A stretch of 64,000 bases of DNA, from NCBI GenBank assembly GCA_903935205.1, contig CAIZQU010000109.1:40210-104209 (forward strand), written 5' to 3'. Positions within the stretch are counted from its first letter, which is position 1. The number at the start of each line of letters is the position of its first letter. The notes beneath the pieces were generated by a model. It did no database searches. It was not told where the DNA came from and saw nothing but the letters and a program-made list of their open reading frames with translations. Origin of the DNA: an uncultured cyanobacterium (GTDB lineage: Bacteria > Cyanobacteriota > Cyanobacteriia > PCC-6307 > Cyanobiaceae). The position numbers and the translations under genes are program-made. Below are positions 40,012 through 51,586 of the stretch, piece by piece.

Positions 40012-41694
40012 ATGCCTGAGGCCCCGTCTGCGGCCCGGGTGTTGTTCGATCCGATCGCCGATGCCCTGGCGGCGATCCGCAACGGCGAAGCGATCGTGGT
40101 GGTGGACGATGAAAATCGCGAGAACGAGGGCGATCTGATCTGTGCGGCCCAGTTCGCTACCCCCCAGCAGATCAACTTCATGGCCACCGCCGCCCGGGGC
40201 CTGATCTGCCTGGCGATGGAGGGGGAGCGGCTCGACGCCCTCGATCTGCCGTTGATGGTGGATCGCAACACCGACAGCAATCAGACCGCCTTCACGGTGA
40301 GTGTTGACGCCGGCCCGGAAAGCGGCGTGAGCACCGGCATCTCCGCCGAAGACCGGGCTCGCACGATCCAGGTGGCGATCCACCCGGAGACCCGCCCCCG
40401 GGATCTGCGCCGTCCGGGCCACATCTTTCCGTTGCGGGCCCGCGATGGCGGTGTGCTCAAGCGCGCCGGCCACACGGAAGCGGCGGTCGACCTGGCCCGC
40501 CTGGCGGGGCTCTATCCAGCCGGTGTGATCTGCGAAATCCAGAATGCCGATGGCTCGATGGCCCGGCTGCCCCAGCTGGTCGACTACGCCCGCGATCACG
40601 GCCTGAAGCTGATCTCGATCGCCGATCTGATCCGCTATCGGCTCGACACCGAACGGTTCGTGCGGCGCCAGGCGGAGGCGGCCCTGCCCAGCAGCTTCGG
40701 CACTTTCCGGGCGATCGGCTTCCGCAATGAGCTCGATGGCAGCGAGCATGTGGCGATCGTCAAGGGCCATCCCGAGCGGGCCGTCGGTCCGGTGCTGGTG
40801 CGTGTCCATTCCGAGTGCCTCACCGGCGATGCCTTCGGCTCCCTGCGCTGCGACTGTCGCCCCCAGCTGGAGGCGGCGCTGCGGATGATCGAGGCCGCCG
40901 GTGAAGGTCTGGTGGTCTACCTGCGCCAGGAGGGCCGGGGCATCGGCCTGATCAACAAATTACGCGCCTATTCCCTTCAGGATGGCGGTCTCGATACGGT
41001 CGAGGCCAATGAGCGGCTCGGCTTTGCCGCCGACCTGCGCAACTATGGCGTCGGCGCCCAGATCCTCAGCGACCTTGGCGTGCGGCGGCTGCGGCTGATC
41101 ACCAACAACCCCCGCAAGATTGCCGGCCTGGGTGGCTATGGGCTGGTGGTGGAAGACCGGGTGCCGTTGGTGATGGATCCCGGTGCTCACAACGCCGCGT
41201 ATCTCAACGCCAAGCGCCTCAAGCTTGGCCACCTGATGGAGAGCGGCACCCAGCCTGCCGTCGTCGATGCCACCCCCCATGGCCTCAGCGCCGTGCTGGC
41301 CTGGCGTGGCGAAGCCGATGAGCGCATCGCCACCGAGCGGGTCGCGGCCCTGGCGGCCTGGGCCCAGAAGCGGGAGCTGCGGCTTGAACGCGAGGAGCAC
41401 CCACGGCTGCGGGCCCTGCTCGACCAGCCCCGGATCGCCCTGCTGCTCAGTGCCGCCCCAGACCGCCAGCTGAGTGCGGCCGACCTGGCCGGACCGCTGA
41501 TGGTGATGGCCCGCTGGCCCCAGACCCTCGGGGTGGGCCTGCTGCTGACCCCTGATCAGCGCCGCCACAGCCATCCGAGCGTTGACCTGGAGCCTGAACA
41601 GCGGCCCCTGGGTGATCTGCAGGAGGGCGCCGACCCGGCCACCTGCCCCCTGCTCAACCTCACCCCCGGTGCCTTCATCCGCTGGGACGGGTAG
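40012..41694 (+). CDS. ribBA: bifunctional DHBP synthase / GTP cyclohydrolase II
   Basis: [68 protein letters not shown]. Confidence 0.97.
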   Translation: MPEAPSAARVLFDPIADALAAIRNGEAIVVVDDENRENEGDLICAAQFATPQQINFMATAARGLICLAMEGERLDALDLPLMVDRNTDSNQTAFTVSVDAGPESGVSTGISAEDRARTIQVAIHPETRPRDLRRPGHIFPLRARDGGVLKRAGHTEAAVDLARLAGLYPAGVICEIQNADGSMARLPQLVDYARDHGLKLISIADLIRYRLDTERFVRRQAEAALPSSFGTFRAIGFRNELDGSEHVAIVKGHPERAVGPVLVRVHSECLTGDAFGSLRCDCRPQLEAALRMIEAAGEGLVVYLRQEGRGIGLINKLRAYSLQDGGLDTVEANERLGFAADLRNYGVGAQILSDLGVRRLRLITNNPRKIAGLGGYGLVVEDRVPLVMDPGAHNAAYLNAKRLKLGHLMESGTQPAVVDATPHGLSAVLAWRGEADERIATERVAALAAWAQKRELRLEREEHPRLRALLDQPRIALLLSAAPDRQLSAADLAGPLMVMARWPQTLGVGLLLTPDQRRHSHPSVDLEPEQRPLGDLQEGADPATCPLLNLTPGAFIRWDG

Positions 41695-41937
41695 GGCGAG
41701 GGGTGTAGGCGGACGCCCCTTCCAGCCATCGGTTCCGACCCGTGGCGCCCACCCCAAGCAGTTGGCCCGCACCCCCGATGGCGGGCTCTGGCCCCGCCAC
41801 ATCCCCGGTGGCAGCTCCATCCTGCCGGTGGTGCTGGAGGAGCTGATCCTGGCCCTGCTTGATGGCAGCGGACCCGACGATCTGGAGCGCTGGTTGGCGG
41901 CCCTGCAGGGCTGTGCTGAATCGAGCCGTCGCGGTGA

Positions 41938-44900
41938 TCAGGATTCTCCGCTGCCCTGCAGCATCTGTCTGAGGGTCTCCACTTTGTCGTGATCGACCGG
42001 GGCGAGACGTCCCTGCTGCTGCAACGTCTCCAGGATCGCCAGGGCACGCTGCAGCAGCAGCGGCTCGATCGGCAGCGCCGACCCCCCCACCCTGACCAGG
42101 GACGAGACCAGATCAAGCTGAAAGTCGGCCCGATCCGGCTCCGCCGCCGCCAGCCGCTCCTTAATCTCCAGGCTGGCCTGATAGGCCTGCCGTGCCGCTT
42201 CGCCCTGGCCCAGCGCCCCATACAGATCGCCCATCCTGTTGAACGACACCGACAGGTCGCGTTGGTAGTCGGCCCGATCCGGCTCCGCCGCCGCGCGCTG
42301 CTGAAATCGCTCCAGCAGCTGCCTTTGGCGAGCCACGGCGCGCTCGGTCAGGCCGAGGGACAGGTGCGCCCTGGCTTCCGCATCCGCCAGGGGGGGGGCG
42401 CCGCGATGGTCGAGCGGCAGGGTTTCCAGCACTTCGGCCGCAAGGGCGGCGACGGCCCTGGTCTGCCCCTGCTGCTGCAAGTGGTTCAGCAAGGCCGCCG
42501 CCAGGCCAGCGGCGTCATCGCGGTGGCCCCCCTGCAGCAGGTTGCGCAGGGCTTCGATGCCATCCTCCAGGCTGCGGCTCTGTTGCAGCCGCCAGAGGCG
42601 AAAGCTGGCGGCGCGCCGGCAGCGTGCCGAGCGGTCGTGCGGGCTGCTCTGGCGGGCGAGGCCTTCGGCGCTCCAGCGGTGCACCCAGGCCTGGCCCTCC
42701 TCGGAGAGCACCACCAGTGACAGGGCCGCCAGCCGCTGCAGGGCCTCCTGCAGCTCAGAGACCCTCGCCTCAGCCGCTGGCGCGGCCATCGCCTCGCCCA
42801 GGTCAGCATCCCCCGCCTGGACCAGCATCCGCGCCAGTTCCGCCGGCGCCACCGGCAGGTTCGACACCGCCAGCTGCAGCAGCACCTCCTCGTCGCCGCG
42901 CCGGCGGGCGATCGCCACCAGCTCGTCCAGCAACACATCGCGCAGGCCCAGGGTCAACACCTGCTGCAGTCGCTCCTCCAGGCCGCTGGTCGCGTCCGGC
43001 AGCGCCAGTCCGCAGTCGGCCAGGGCCTGCTCCAACCGCTGCCGCACCGCCGGCAGACGAGCTTCGCCCTGCCGCAGCAAGGCATCAAGAAACTCCAGCA
43101 GCCGCGGGTGGCCGCCGATCCTGCGCAGAACCGCCACCAGCTCCTCCGCCGGCTGTTGGCGCAGGCCCGGAAGCCGTTGCACCAGCTTGCGGGTTTCAGC
43201 TCCGCTCAAGGGGCCCAGGGGCACCAGCTTCAGCGATGCCATCGCCCGCGGCAGCGGATGGCGGCAGGTGAGCAGCAACCGGCCCCGGCGGGCCGCCGCC
43301 AGCAGCAGCTCCAGGTTGGCGGCGGTGTCGCGGTCGAGAAAGGATTCCCCACCCACGCTCAGGTTGCGCTCGAAGTCGTCGAGCACCAGCAGCAGCGGTT
43401 CCTGGGTCAGAACCTGCTGCAGCAGCCGCAGCCGCAGCTCCTCGTCCAGGCCGTCCTGCCGCAGGGCCTCGGCCAGGGGCCGCAAGGCCGGGCGTCCCGC
43501 CAGGGCCAGGGTCAGACCCAGCTCCCGGCCGATCGCCAGCAGATCAAAGCGACCGCTGTGGCTGGCGATCAGCCAGCCGTCGTCCGCCAGTCGCTGCATC
43601 ACCCGCCCGGCCACACTGCTCTTGCCCACCCCGCCGATGCCGCTCAGCAGCACGCCCCCCGGTGCCCCGTCGCGCAGCCGGCGCAGGCAGAGGCGCAGCT
43701 CCCGGCGCCGGCCCACCAGATCACCGATCGCCAGCTGGGGCACGGGGCCGAGCAGCGGTGGCGAGGGCGGCGTCCGCAGCGGCTGCTTGTCGGCGCCCAG
43801 ATCCGCCAGGGGCCCTTCCTCGCCCGCCCCATAGAGGGCGGCGGTGGCGGCCTCCGGCAGGGTGTCGGCCAGGGGGGCTCCCTGCTCCAGCCGCTGCAAC
43901 CGCTCGGCCTCCAGCTCCTGTCGCGCTGCGGCCAGGGCGCGGCTGGCCAGCACGGGTTCACCGCGGCTGAGGTGGCCGTAGAAGGCGCGGGCCAGGTCGG
44001 CGGCATAGCGGTCGCTCACCGTGGTCTGCATCGCCACCACGCTGGGGATGCCCGCCTGGATCAGGGCCTGGGCCAGGCTGGCGGTGGTGCCCGCTTCAAC
44101 GCCGCCGTGACAGCTGTTGAGCACCACCAGGGGCAGGGGGCGGCCCAGCGGACGCAGCGGGGCCACCAACAGCTCCGCCGTGACCGGCACCGCCTGGCCG
44201 AGTTCATCCTCCAGCTCCAGCGCCCCGGGGGTGCCGTGACAGCTGAGGTGAAGCACGTGGTAGGCATCGGCGGCGATCGCGGCGGCGATCTGCTCGGGAT
44301 GGCCCACCTCCAGAATCTTCACCGCCACGTTGTCGTGCCGTTGGGCCGGTTCCACGGCATCGAGGATGTTCTGCAGCTCCCGCTCGTGGTCGAGCAGCGG
44401 GGAGCTGGTGCCCTGATCCGGAGCACCCACCGCCACCAGCACCTTCAGCGGCCCCGGCAGCGGTGGCAGCGGCGCCGCGGCCGGGGCGGGCAGTCGGCGG
44501 CGCAACAGCACTGCGGGCCGCAGGGCGAGCAGGCGTCCATCAGCCAGCGGCAGCACTTCATAGGGCAACCCCAGCAGCTCCGGATCCTCCGCCTCGATCT
44601 CCACCAGCACCGTCACGCCCACCCCGGCGCCATCCACCAGCCGGCCCAGGGCTGCGGCGGCGCCCGGCGGTAGGCAGAACCCCGCCAGAGCCTGGCCGAG
44701 GGCGCGCAGCTCCCCCTCCATCGCCGCCCGGCCGGTGGCCGCCCAGTCGCGGCTGCCGCCACCGAAGCCTCGCAGAAAGGCGCGGCGGCCCTCCAGAAGC
44801 GGAGCGGGAATGGCCGGATGCGTCGCTTCGAACGGTCCCTGGTCGCCCACCATCGCCTGCACCGCGATGGCGCCATCACCGCGGCGCCCCAGTTGCAAAC

Positions 44901-45327
44901 GCACCCGCTCCAGGCGACCTGCCGCCGGCTGACCCAGGGGGGGCGGCCCGGCCCGGCGGTGCAGCAGGGCAGCGGCGATGCTCTGGTGATCCTCGATCGA
45001 AAGGCGGCAGAGGGGCTTGAGCAGCGGTGGAATCGGGGCGTCGTTGCCGACCTGCACGGGAATCAGGAGCTGGCCGTTCTTGATCCGCTCGTAGGTGAGG
45101 GTTGCCACCTCGGCGCTGACCCATGGGCTCAACAGCGACTGGGCCGAAAACACGATCAGGCCGGCATCGGCCTGCTCCAGCCCCTGGTTCATCTTGGCGA
45201 TGATGTCGTCGCCGGGGCCGATCTCCCAGATGTCCAGCCAGGCGTCGATTCCCTGCTGGCGGAGGTAGCGGGCCAGCGCTTCTACGGCCGCTTTATCCCT
45301 GGAGGAATGGCTCAGAAAGACCCGCAT
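41938..45327 (-). CDS. TIR - CHAT - STAND/NB-ARC-like NTPase - TPR fusion protein
   Basis: Start MRVFLSHSSRDKAAVEALARYLRQQGIDAWLDIWEIGPGD (TIR); YHVLHLSCHGTPG and LPLVVLNSCHGGVEAG (CHAT His/Cys); GIGGVGKSSVAG (Walker A), LLLVLDDFERN (Walker B); C-terminal GDLYGALGQGEAARQAYQASLEIKERL (TPR-like). Confidence 0.9.
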   Translation of the reverse strand: MRVFLSHSSRDKAAVEALARYLRQQGIDAWLDIWEIGPGDDIIAKMNQGLEQADAGLIVFSAQSLLSPWVSAEVATLTYERIKNGQLLIPVQVGNDAPIPPLLKPLCRLSIEDHQSIAAALLHRRAGPPPLGQPAAGRLERVRLQLGRRGDGAIAVQAMVGDQGPFEATHPAIPAPLLEGRRAFLRGFGGGSRDWAATGRAAMEGELRALGQALAGFCLPPGAAAALGRLVDGAGVGVTVLVEIEAEDPELLGLPYEVLPLADGRLLALRPAVLLRRRLPAPAAAPLPPLPGPLKVLVAVGAPDQGTSSPLLDHERELQNILDAVEPAQRHDNVAVKILEVGHPEQIAAAIAADAYHVLHLSCHGTPGALELEDELGQAVPVTAELLVAPLRPLGRPLPLVVLNSCHGGVEAGTTASLAQALIQAGIPSVVAMQTTVSDRYAADLARAFYGHLSRGEPVLASRALAAARQELEAERLQRLEQGAPLADTLPEAATAALYGAGEEGPLADLGADKQPLRTPPSPPLLGPVPQLAIGDLVGRRRELRLCLRRLRDGAPGGVLLSGIGGVGKSSVAGRVMQRLADDGWLIASHSGRFDLLAIGRELGLTLALAGRPALRPLAEALRQDGLDEELRLRLLQQVLTQEPLLLVLDDFERNLSVGGESFLDRDTAANLELLLAAARRGRLLLTCRHPLPRAMASLKLVPLGPLSGAETRKLVQRLPGLRQQPAEELVAVLRRIGGHPRLLEFLDALLRQGEARLPAVRQRLEQALADCGLALPDATSGLEERLQQVLTLGLRDVLLDELVAIARRRGDEEVLLQLAVSNLPVAPAELARMLVQAGDADLGEAMAAPAAEARVSELQEALQRLAALSLVVLSEEGQAWVHRWSAEGLARQSSPHDRSARCRRAASFRLWRLQQSRSLEDGIEALRNLLQGGHRDDAAGLAAALLNHLQQQGQTRAVAALAAEVLETLPLDHRGAPPLADAEARAHLSLGLTERAVARQRQLLERFQQRAAAEPDRADYQRDLSVSFNRMGDLYGALGQGEAARQAYQASLEIKERLAAAEPDRADFQLDLVSSLVRVGGSALPIEPLLLQRALAILETLQQQGRLAPVDHDKVETLRQMLQGSGES

Positions 45328-45519
45328 GCTGGTGCCCTTGATCGTTGTCGGCGTCCCCAGCGAAACCGGGCAGGGAGCGATGGTTGGAGAGTAGCGGCAC
45401 TGGCTCGGCAGGCGAATCGCCATTGGCTTGGGCTGATCGCCGTGGAGCAGGGACCGCTCGCGATCGAGCGGGGTCTGGCGGCCTGGACCTGGGCCTCGGC
45501 GTTGAGCGATCACCCAATC

Positions 45520-45544
45520 AAAAAGCCCCGGGGATTCCGGGGCT
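45520..45544 (-). terminator. Rho-independent terminator downstream of petJ
   Basis: On - strand: agccccgg-aatcc-ccggggct followed by tttt. Confidence 0.8.
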
Positions 45545-45659
45545 GCTCAAGGTAGCGGAAGCGGACGACGCTGCCGATGGATTCGGCTGGGCTGAATCCG
45601 TCGCCAGGAGGTGGGTTACCCCAGAGGCGCTCGGGGCGGTTCCCTTCCTGATTCGCTGA

Positions 45660-45998
45660 TCACCAGCCCTTGGCGGACTGCTCGATCACATAGGCGGCCA
45701 CATCGGCGATGTCGGCGGAGCTGAGCTTGCCGCCGAAGGCGGGCATGGCGTTCTTGCCGTTGGTGACCTGGGTGGCGACAGCGGCCTCAGGGCCATCGGC
45801 ATAGCCGGTGAGATAGGCCTTGAGCGCATCGGCCTTGAGGGTGCGCTCGGCATTCACCACATTGCCGCCGCCCATGTGGCAGGCGGCGCAGTTGGCGGAG
45901 AAGACTTGGGCGCCATGGGCGCTGTCGGCGGCGAAGCTGGGAGCAGCTCCGAACACCAGCGCCAGGCAGAGGGCGAAGAAAGAGATGAGACGACGCAT
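45660..45998 (-). CDS. petJ: cytochrome c6 (c553)
   Basis: [55 protein letters not shown]...[28 protein letters not shown]. Confidence 0.96.
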   Translation of the reverse strand: MRRLISFFALCLALVFGAAPSFAADSAHGAQVFSANCAACHMGGGNVVNAERTLKADALKAYLTGYADGPEAAVATQVTNGKNAMPAFGGKLSSADIADVAAYVIEQSAKGW

Positions 45999-46191
45999 GG
46001 TCGTTGCTGGAGAACACGGGCAACAGGCCCAAACTACGGGGCCGGTGCCGGGCGATGCGACTGGCCGTTGCATTCGCAACAATTGGGCAACATCGCCGTT
46101 GCTGCAGCGCTTCCGCGGCATCGCCATCGCTCCGCCGGCCGCCGATGGGTGCGGATAACCGAACCTCTGCCGCCCGTGGTCGCCGCCGGCC

Positions 46192-47199
46192 TTAACCCGG
46201 CAGTCGGCCCCGGTGGGGCACTCCGGCTGTCTCCAGCGCGGAGGCCAGGGTCGGCGCGTAGCTGGTCAGGCCGAAACGCTCCGGCGGGCTGACGGGCTCA
46301 TGCACGAAGTGGCGCTGGCGAATCGAGAAGCGGTCCCAGGCATTCACCTCGATCCGCAGCAGCTTGATCAGTCCTTCGATCAGCCAGCCCGTCAGCTCCA
46401 GCCCCAGGGGCGGCACCCAGCCCCGACGCCAGCGCACCAGCGTGGCCACCGCCTGGTTGACCGTGATCGGCGCCTGGCCCAGCACCAGCCGCCGCACCGC
46501 CCCCTGGCCCGGTTCCGGATTGGGTTGGTGCGCTGTGGTGGCCAGGTGGGCGCAGACGGTGGCGATGTCGGCGGCGTGGATGAAATGGAAGCTGGCATCG
46601 GCTCGCAGCCACTTGGCCAGGGGCAGCCAGGGGATCGCCTCCTTCACGCCGGAGGTCAGGTAGCTGGTGGGATGGGGATCGCCCGCCACCACCCGGCCGC
46701 CGAAGACCAGGGTGGGAAACACCGCCACGATTCGCTCCGCCAGCGGATGGACCTCCAGCTCCTGCAGGCACTGGGCCTTGGTCTGGATGTATTCGGTGCC
46801 GAAGGCCATCGCCTCGGGCAGCAGCCGCAGCTGGCGATCGAGGATGCTGGCGGTGGAGAAATAGATCACCTGCTCCAGCCGTTGCGGATCGAGCAACGCC
46901 AGCAGCCGCTTCACCGCCACCACATTCACCTGCTGGGCCCGCTCCGGATCGCCCCAGGCGGTGGCGGTGTGGATCACGCGGGTGGCGCTGGCGATGGCGG
47001 CGGCGTGGGGCTCGAGATCGCGGAGGTCTCCCACCAGCAGGGTGATGCGCGGATCGTGGCGGGGCACCGCCCGCAGCTTGGCCGGATCCCGCAGCAGCAG
47101 CAGCAGTTCGGCGTTGGAGTGGCGGTAGAGGTGTTCGGCCGTGTACTGACCGACGCAACCGGCGGCGCCGGTGATCAGGATCCGGGCCGGGGCGCTCAA
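46192..47199 (-). CDS. NAD-dependent epimerase/dehydratase family protein
   Basis: [23 protein letters not shown]...[26 protein letters not shown]; atypical SDR. Confidence 0.85.
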   Translation of the reverse strand: MSAPARILITGAAGCVGQYTAEHLYRHSNAELLLLLRDPAKLRAVPRHDPRITLLVGDLRDLEPHAAAIASATRVIHTATAWGDPERAQQVNVVAVKRLLALLDPQRLEQVIYFSTASILDRQLRLLPEAMAFGTEYIQTKAQCLQELEVHPLAERIVAVFPTLVFGGRVVAGDPHPTSYLTSGVKEAIPWLPLAKWLRADASFHFIHAADIATVCAHLATTAHQPNPEPGQGAVRRLVLGQAPITVNQAVATLVRWRRGWVPPLGLELTGWLIEGLIKLLRIEVNAWDRFSIRQRHFVHEPVSPPERFGLTSYAPTLASALETAGVPHRGRLPG

Positions 47200-48254
47200 A
47201 CGGCTGCCCTCAGCAGCTCGTGCACCGCCTTGCCGGTCTCGAAGAAGACGCGGGCGTTGTCCTCGGGGGTGCCGGGCAGGATGCCGTGGCCGAGGTTGAG
47301 GATGTGACGGCGGCCGCGGGCCTTGCGCACCGTGTCGAGGATGCGCTCGCGAATGCCCTCCGGGCTGCCGAACAGCAGGCCGGGATCCACATTGCCCTGC
47401 ACACCCACATGCTCGGGCAGGCGGGCCAGACCGTCGGCCATGTCCACCGTCCAGTCGAGGGAGACGATGTCGACCCCGGTGCGGCCCATCCGCTCCAGCA
47501 CCCCGGCACTGCCGGAGATGTAGAGAATCAGCGGGGTGTCCGGATGGGTGGCCTTCACCTGATCGATCACCCGCTTCTGATAAGGCGCCGCGAAGGTGTC
47601 GTAGTCGATCGGGCTGAGCTGGCCCGCCCAGCTGTCGAACAGCTGCACCACCTGGGCGCCGCTGTCGATCTGATACCGCACATAGGTGGCGATCGAATCG
47701 GCCAGATGGGCCAGCAGCTGGTGCAACAGCGCCGGCTCCTGGAAGGCCATCGCCTTGATCACCGCGTAATTCTTCGAGCTCTTGCCCTCCACCGCATAGG
47801 CGGCCAGGGTCCAGGGGGCGCCGACGAAGCCGAGCACGGCCGCCTCGTTGCCCACCGAGGCCCGCAGCCGCCCGAGCACCTCACCCACGAACGGCAGCGC
47901 TGCGGCCGGGTCGAGGGGACGCAGGGCATCCACCTGGGCCTGGCTGCGGATCGCGGGCTCGATGATCGGACCGCGGCTTTCGATGATGTCGAAGTCGATC
48001 CCCATTCCCGGCAGCGGCGTGAGGATGTCCGAGAAGAGGATCACACCGTCGGGCCGGAAGGCGTGGAACGGCTGCATCGAGATCTCATAGGAGAGATCAG
48101 GGTTTTCCGAGCGTTCACGGAAGCCGGGATGGCGATCCCGCAGGTCGCGATAGACCTTCATGTAGCGGCCCGCCTGGCGCATCATCCACACCGGCGGCCT
48201 CTCCACCTGCTCACCTCGGGCGGCGCGCAGCAGCAGGGGAAGGGAATCGGCCAT
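47196..48254 (-). CDS. hemE: uroporphyrinogen decarboxylase
   Basis: [26 protein letters not shown]...[16 protein letters not shown]...[15 protein letters not shown]...[14 protein letters not shown]. Confidence 0.98.
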   Translation of the reverse strand: MADSLPLLLRAARGEQVERPPVWMMRQAGRYMKVYRDLRDRHPGFRERSENPDLSYEISMQPFHAFRPDGVILFSDILTPLPGMGIDFDIIESRGPIIEPAIRSQAQVDALRPLDPAAALPFVGEVLGRLRASVGNEAAVLGFVGAPWTLAAYAVEGKSSKNYAVIKAMAFQEPALLHQLLAHLADSIATYVRYQIDSGAQVVQLFDSWAGQLSPIDYDTFAAPYQKRVIDQVKATHPDTPLILYISGSAGVLERMGRTGVDIVSLDWTVDMADGLARLPEHVGVQGNVDPGLLFGSPEGIRERILDTVRKARGRRHILNLGHGILPGTPEDNARVFFETGKAVHELLRAAV

Positions 48255-48366
48255 GGATGCCAGGGAGGGGGCAGGGTGAGGCCGAACCTAGCCGAGAGCC
48301 CTCTCCCCCACAGCCACCGACCGCCGCCGGAGGGCGGCGGTGTTGCGGAGCGTCACGTTCGTGGGT

Positions 48367-50679
48367 TCAGCCCCCTTCGCCCAGGGCTGCTGGACTGGCG
48401 GCTTCCTGCTCCGGCAGCCGGGTCGGGTCGTGGCGGAACACCAGCACCGACAGGGGCGGCAGACAGAGGTCGAGGGAGTTCTCGTAGCCGTGGATGCCCC
48501 AGGCATCGGTGAACTTGCCGCCGAGGTTGCCGAGGTTGCTGCCGCCGTATCGGTCGCTGTCGGTGTTGAAGGCTTCGGTGTAGAAGCCCTGCAGGGGGAC
48601 GCCGACGCGATAGTGGCCGTGGCTCTGGGGGGTGAAGTTGGCGACCACCACCAGCCAGCGACCGCTGCTGCTCTCGCGACGCATGAAGCTGATCACGGAG
48701 TTGCTGGTGTCTTTGCAGTCGATCCACTGGAAGCCGTATTCACTGAAGTCGTCACCCCAGAGAGCCCGCTCCGATTTGTAGAACGTGTTCAGATCGTCCA
48801 CCAGCCGCATCAGAGCCTGGTGGGGTTCGTATTGCAGCAGTTCCCACTGCAGATCACCCCAAACGTTCCATTCAGCCCTCTGGCCGAATTCCATGCCCAT
48901 GAAGATCGTCTTCTTGCCGGGGTGGGTCCACATGTAGGCCAGCAGGGCTCGCACGTTGGCGAACTTCTGCCAGTCGTCACCGGGCATCTTATGGAGCAGA
49001 TTGCTCTTGCCATGCACCACCTCATCGTGGCTGAGGGCGAGCATGAAGTTTTCGGTGAAGGCGTACCAGATCGAGAAGGTGACGTTGTTCTGGTGAAACT
49101 GCCGGAACCAGGGGTCGAGCTCGAAGTAATCGAGCATGTCGTGCATCCAGCCCATGTTCCACTTCAGGTTGAAGCCCAGGCCGCCGATGTCGGTCGGTTG
49201 GGTCACCAGGGGCCAGGTGGTTGATTCCTCAGCGATCGACAGGGCGCCCGGGAAGTGCTGGAACAACACGTGGTTGGCCTGCTGCAGGAAGCGCACGGCC
49301 TCGGTGTTCTCGCGACCGCCGTGTTCGTTGGCCAGCCATTCGCCGTCGGGGCGCAGATAATCGCGATAGAGCATCGAAGCGACCGCATCGACACGGATGC
49401 CATCGATGTGATACTCCTCAAACCAGAAGATCAGGTTTGCAACCAGGAAGTTGCGCACCTCATTGCGGCTGTAGTTGAAGATCAGCGTGCCCCATTCCTT
49501 GTGCTCACCAATGCGCGGATCGGCATGTTCGTAGAGATGGGCACCATCGAAGAAGGCCAGGCCGTGGGCATCCTTGGGGAAGTGGCCCGGCACCCAATCC
49601 AGAATCACGCCGATCCCCTCGGCATGGCAGCGATCGACGAAGGCTCGGAATTCGTTCGGGGCGCCAAAGCGGCTGGTGGGGGCATACCAGCCAGTCACCT
49701 GATACCCCCAGGAGCCATCGAAGGGATGCTCGGAGATGGGCATCAGCTCGATGTGGGTGAAACCCCGTTCCTTGACGTAGGGGATCACCCGATCGGCCAG
49801 TTCCGGATAGGTGAGCAGGCGGGCGCCGGGCTTGAGGTCCGCCGCCGGCACCGGCGGCCGGCTGCTGCCATCGGCCTCGATGTAGGGCTGGTCGGCGGAG
49901 GCATGCATCCAGCTGCCGAGGTGCATCTCGTACACCGCGATCGGCTGCTCCAGGGGATTGCGGCTGTCCCGCTGCTGCATCCAGGCGCCGTCCTGCCAGG
50001 GATACCCCCCCAGCTGGGCCACCACCGAGGCATTCTCAGGCCGCACCTGGTGCCGGAATCCGTAGGGGTCGGCCTTGCCGTAGCAGTGGCCGTCCTGGGT
50101 GCGGATCTCATACTTGTAGAGGCATCCCTGGCCAAGGCCGGGAATGAACAGCTCCCAGCAGCCGCCGAGGCGCTGCTGCATCGGATGGTGGCGGCCGTCC
50201 CAGCTGTTGAAATCGCCGAGCACCGCCACGCTGCGGGCATTGGGAGCCCAGAGGCAGAACTGCACGCCGGTCACGCCCTCGCGCTCCACCGGATGGGCAC
50301 CCATCCGCTGCCAGATGTGGTGATGGTTGCCCTCCGCGAACAGATGGCGATCGAGCTCGCCCATCCATTCCTCACGGAAGGCCCAGGGATCGTGGGCTTC
50401 GTGTTCGATGCCACCCCGCAGCACCCGCACCCGGTAGCGGCTGCCGGGGGATGAGGCCAACCTGGCTTCGAACAGCCACGGATGGTGGGGCGTGCCCATC
50501 AGCAGGGGCTCGCTGCCCTCCTGCAGCAGCTGCACCCGCTCCGCCTCGGGCATCCAGACCCTCACCACCCAACCCCCGTCCAGGGGCTGGGGGCCGAGGA
50601 TGGCGAAGGGGTGGTCATGGCGGCACTCCGCCAGCCTGGTCGCGTCTTCGACCATCCAATCAAGGCTGGACAGAACCAT
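48367..50679 (-). CDS. glgB: 1,4-alpha-glucan branching enzyme
   Basis: [95 protein letters not shown]. Confidence 0.98.
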   Translation of the reverse strand: MVLSSLDWMVEDATRLAECRHDHPFAILGPQPLDGGWVVRVWMPEAERVQLLQEGSEPLLMGTPHHPWLFEARLASSPGSRYRVRVLRGGIEHEAHDPWAFREEWMGELDRHLFAEGNHHHIWQRMGAHPVEREGVTGVQFCLWAPNARSVAVLGDFNSWDGRHHPMQQRLGGCWELFIPGLGQGCLYKYEIRTQDGHCYGKADPYGFRHQVRPENASVVAQLGGYPWQDGAWMQQRDSRNPLEQPIAVYEMHLGSWMHASADQPYIEADGSSRPPVPAADLKPGARLLTYPELADRVIPYVKERGFTHIELMPISEHPFDGSWGYQVTGWYAPTSRFGAPNEFRAFVDRCHAEGIGVILDWVPGHFPKDAHGLAFFDGAHLYEHADPRIGEHKEWGTLIFNYSRNEVRNFLVANLIFWFEEYHIDGIRVDAVASMLYRDYLRPDGEWLANEHGGRENTEAVRFLQQANHVLFQHFPGALSIAEESTTWPLVTQPTDIGGLGFNLKWNMGWMHDMLDYFELDPWFRQFHQNNVTFSIWYAFTENFMLALSHDEVVHGKSNLLHKMPGDDWQKFANVRALLAYMWTHPGKKTIFMGMEFGQRAEWNVWGDLQWELLQYEPHQALMRLVDDLNTFYKSERALWGDDFSEYGFQWIDCKDTSNSVISFMRRESSSGRWLVVVANFTPQSHGHYRVGVPLQGFYTEAFNTDSDRYGGSNLGNLGGKFTDAWGIHGYENSLDLCLPPLSVLVFRHDPTRLPEQEAASPAALGEGG

Positions 50680-50730
50680 GGCAAACGTGTCGCTGGGCGG
50701 GATCGCGAGCCTACGCCGCCTCGGCCGGAA

Positions 50731-51561
50731 TCAGACCCCGCCTGGGCCGGTCGCTGGTTCGCTGGGGAAATCGACACCGACGATGCGATTGCTGCTGTCG
50801 AGGATCACGAACAGGCTGTCGGTGAGCCGCTGGAAGCCGGTGGTGACCAGAACAAGCTTGCTGTCGATGGTGGATTCCGCACGAACCACCCGCCGAATCG
50901 CCACGTAATTGCCGGTGAGCCGCTGCAGCCGCTGCCACTTGATCTGCAACCGATCCGCCGGAATCTCCGCCTGGAGATCGGGGCTCAACAGGGCCTGGGC
51001 GGAAACATAGCGGCCCTGGCTCAGATCTTCGACAAACCGTCGCGCCACCGCCTCGGCCGCCTGGTCGGAGGCATCCAGATGGAAGCCCTCCAGCAAGCCA
51101 TCGGCATCGATCACCAGCAGCAGATTGCGCTCCCCGGTGCCGCTGCGCAGTCGGGTCGCCACGGTGTTGGAATCCAGACCTGGCTCCACCTGGCCGATCG
51201 TCCAGCTCCGCACCGGCGCCATCGCCCGCAGCCGTTGCTGGACCAGGGCCGGGCTCGTCATCCGCTGCAGATTCGGGCTGAACAGCCGGTAGAGGGCCGT
51301 GGCGCTGCGACTCTGCAGGGCCTGCAGGATGCGCTCGGCGGCGGCCCGGGCGGCCTCCTGGCTCTGGGCGCTGCTCGGCTGGCCGCCGTGCACCGCCGGC
51401 TGGATGCCGCTGGGCCTGACGGGGGCGGCCGGCGCCGGGACGGCCCCCGGTGCCTGGCCCAGCACCGTGCCGGCCAGCCCTGGTGCGGCGGCGCTGATCG
51501 CGGCGCTGAGCAGGGTCAGGCCGATCAGCCTGGGGCGGGGCAGTGGGAGGGGCATCGGCAA
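50731..51561 (-). CDS. secreted protein with DUF3887-like domain
   Basis: Signal peptide; FVEDLSQGRYVSAQALLSPDLQAEIPADRLQIKWQRLQRLTGNYVAIRRV. Confidence 0.6.
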   Translation of the reverse strand: MPMPLPLPRPRLIGLTLLSAAISAAAPGLAGTVLGQAPGAVPAPAAPVRPSGIQPAVHGGQPSSAQSQEAARAAAERILQALQSRSATALYRLFSPNLQRMTSPALVQQRLRAMAPVRSWTIGQVEPGLDSNTVATRLRSGTGERNLLLVIDADGLLEGFHLDASDQAAEAVARRFVEDLSQGRYVSAQALLSPDLQAEIPADRLQIKWQRLQRLTGNYVAIRRVVRAESTIDSKLVLVTTGFQRLTDSLFVILDSSNRIVGVDFPSEPATGPGGV

Positions 51562-51586
51562 CGGCGGCAGGCCGCACGGGGCGCGG

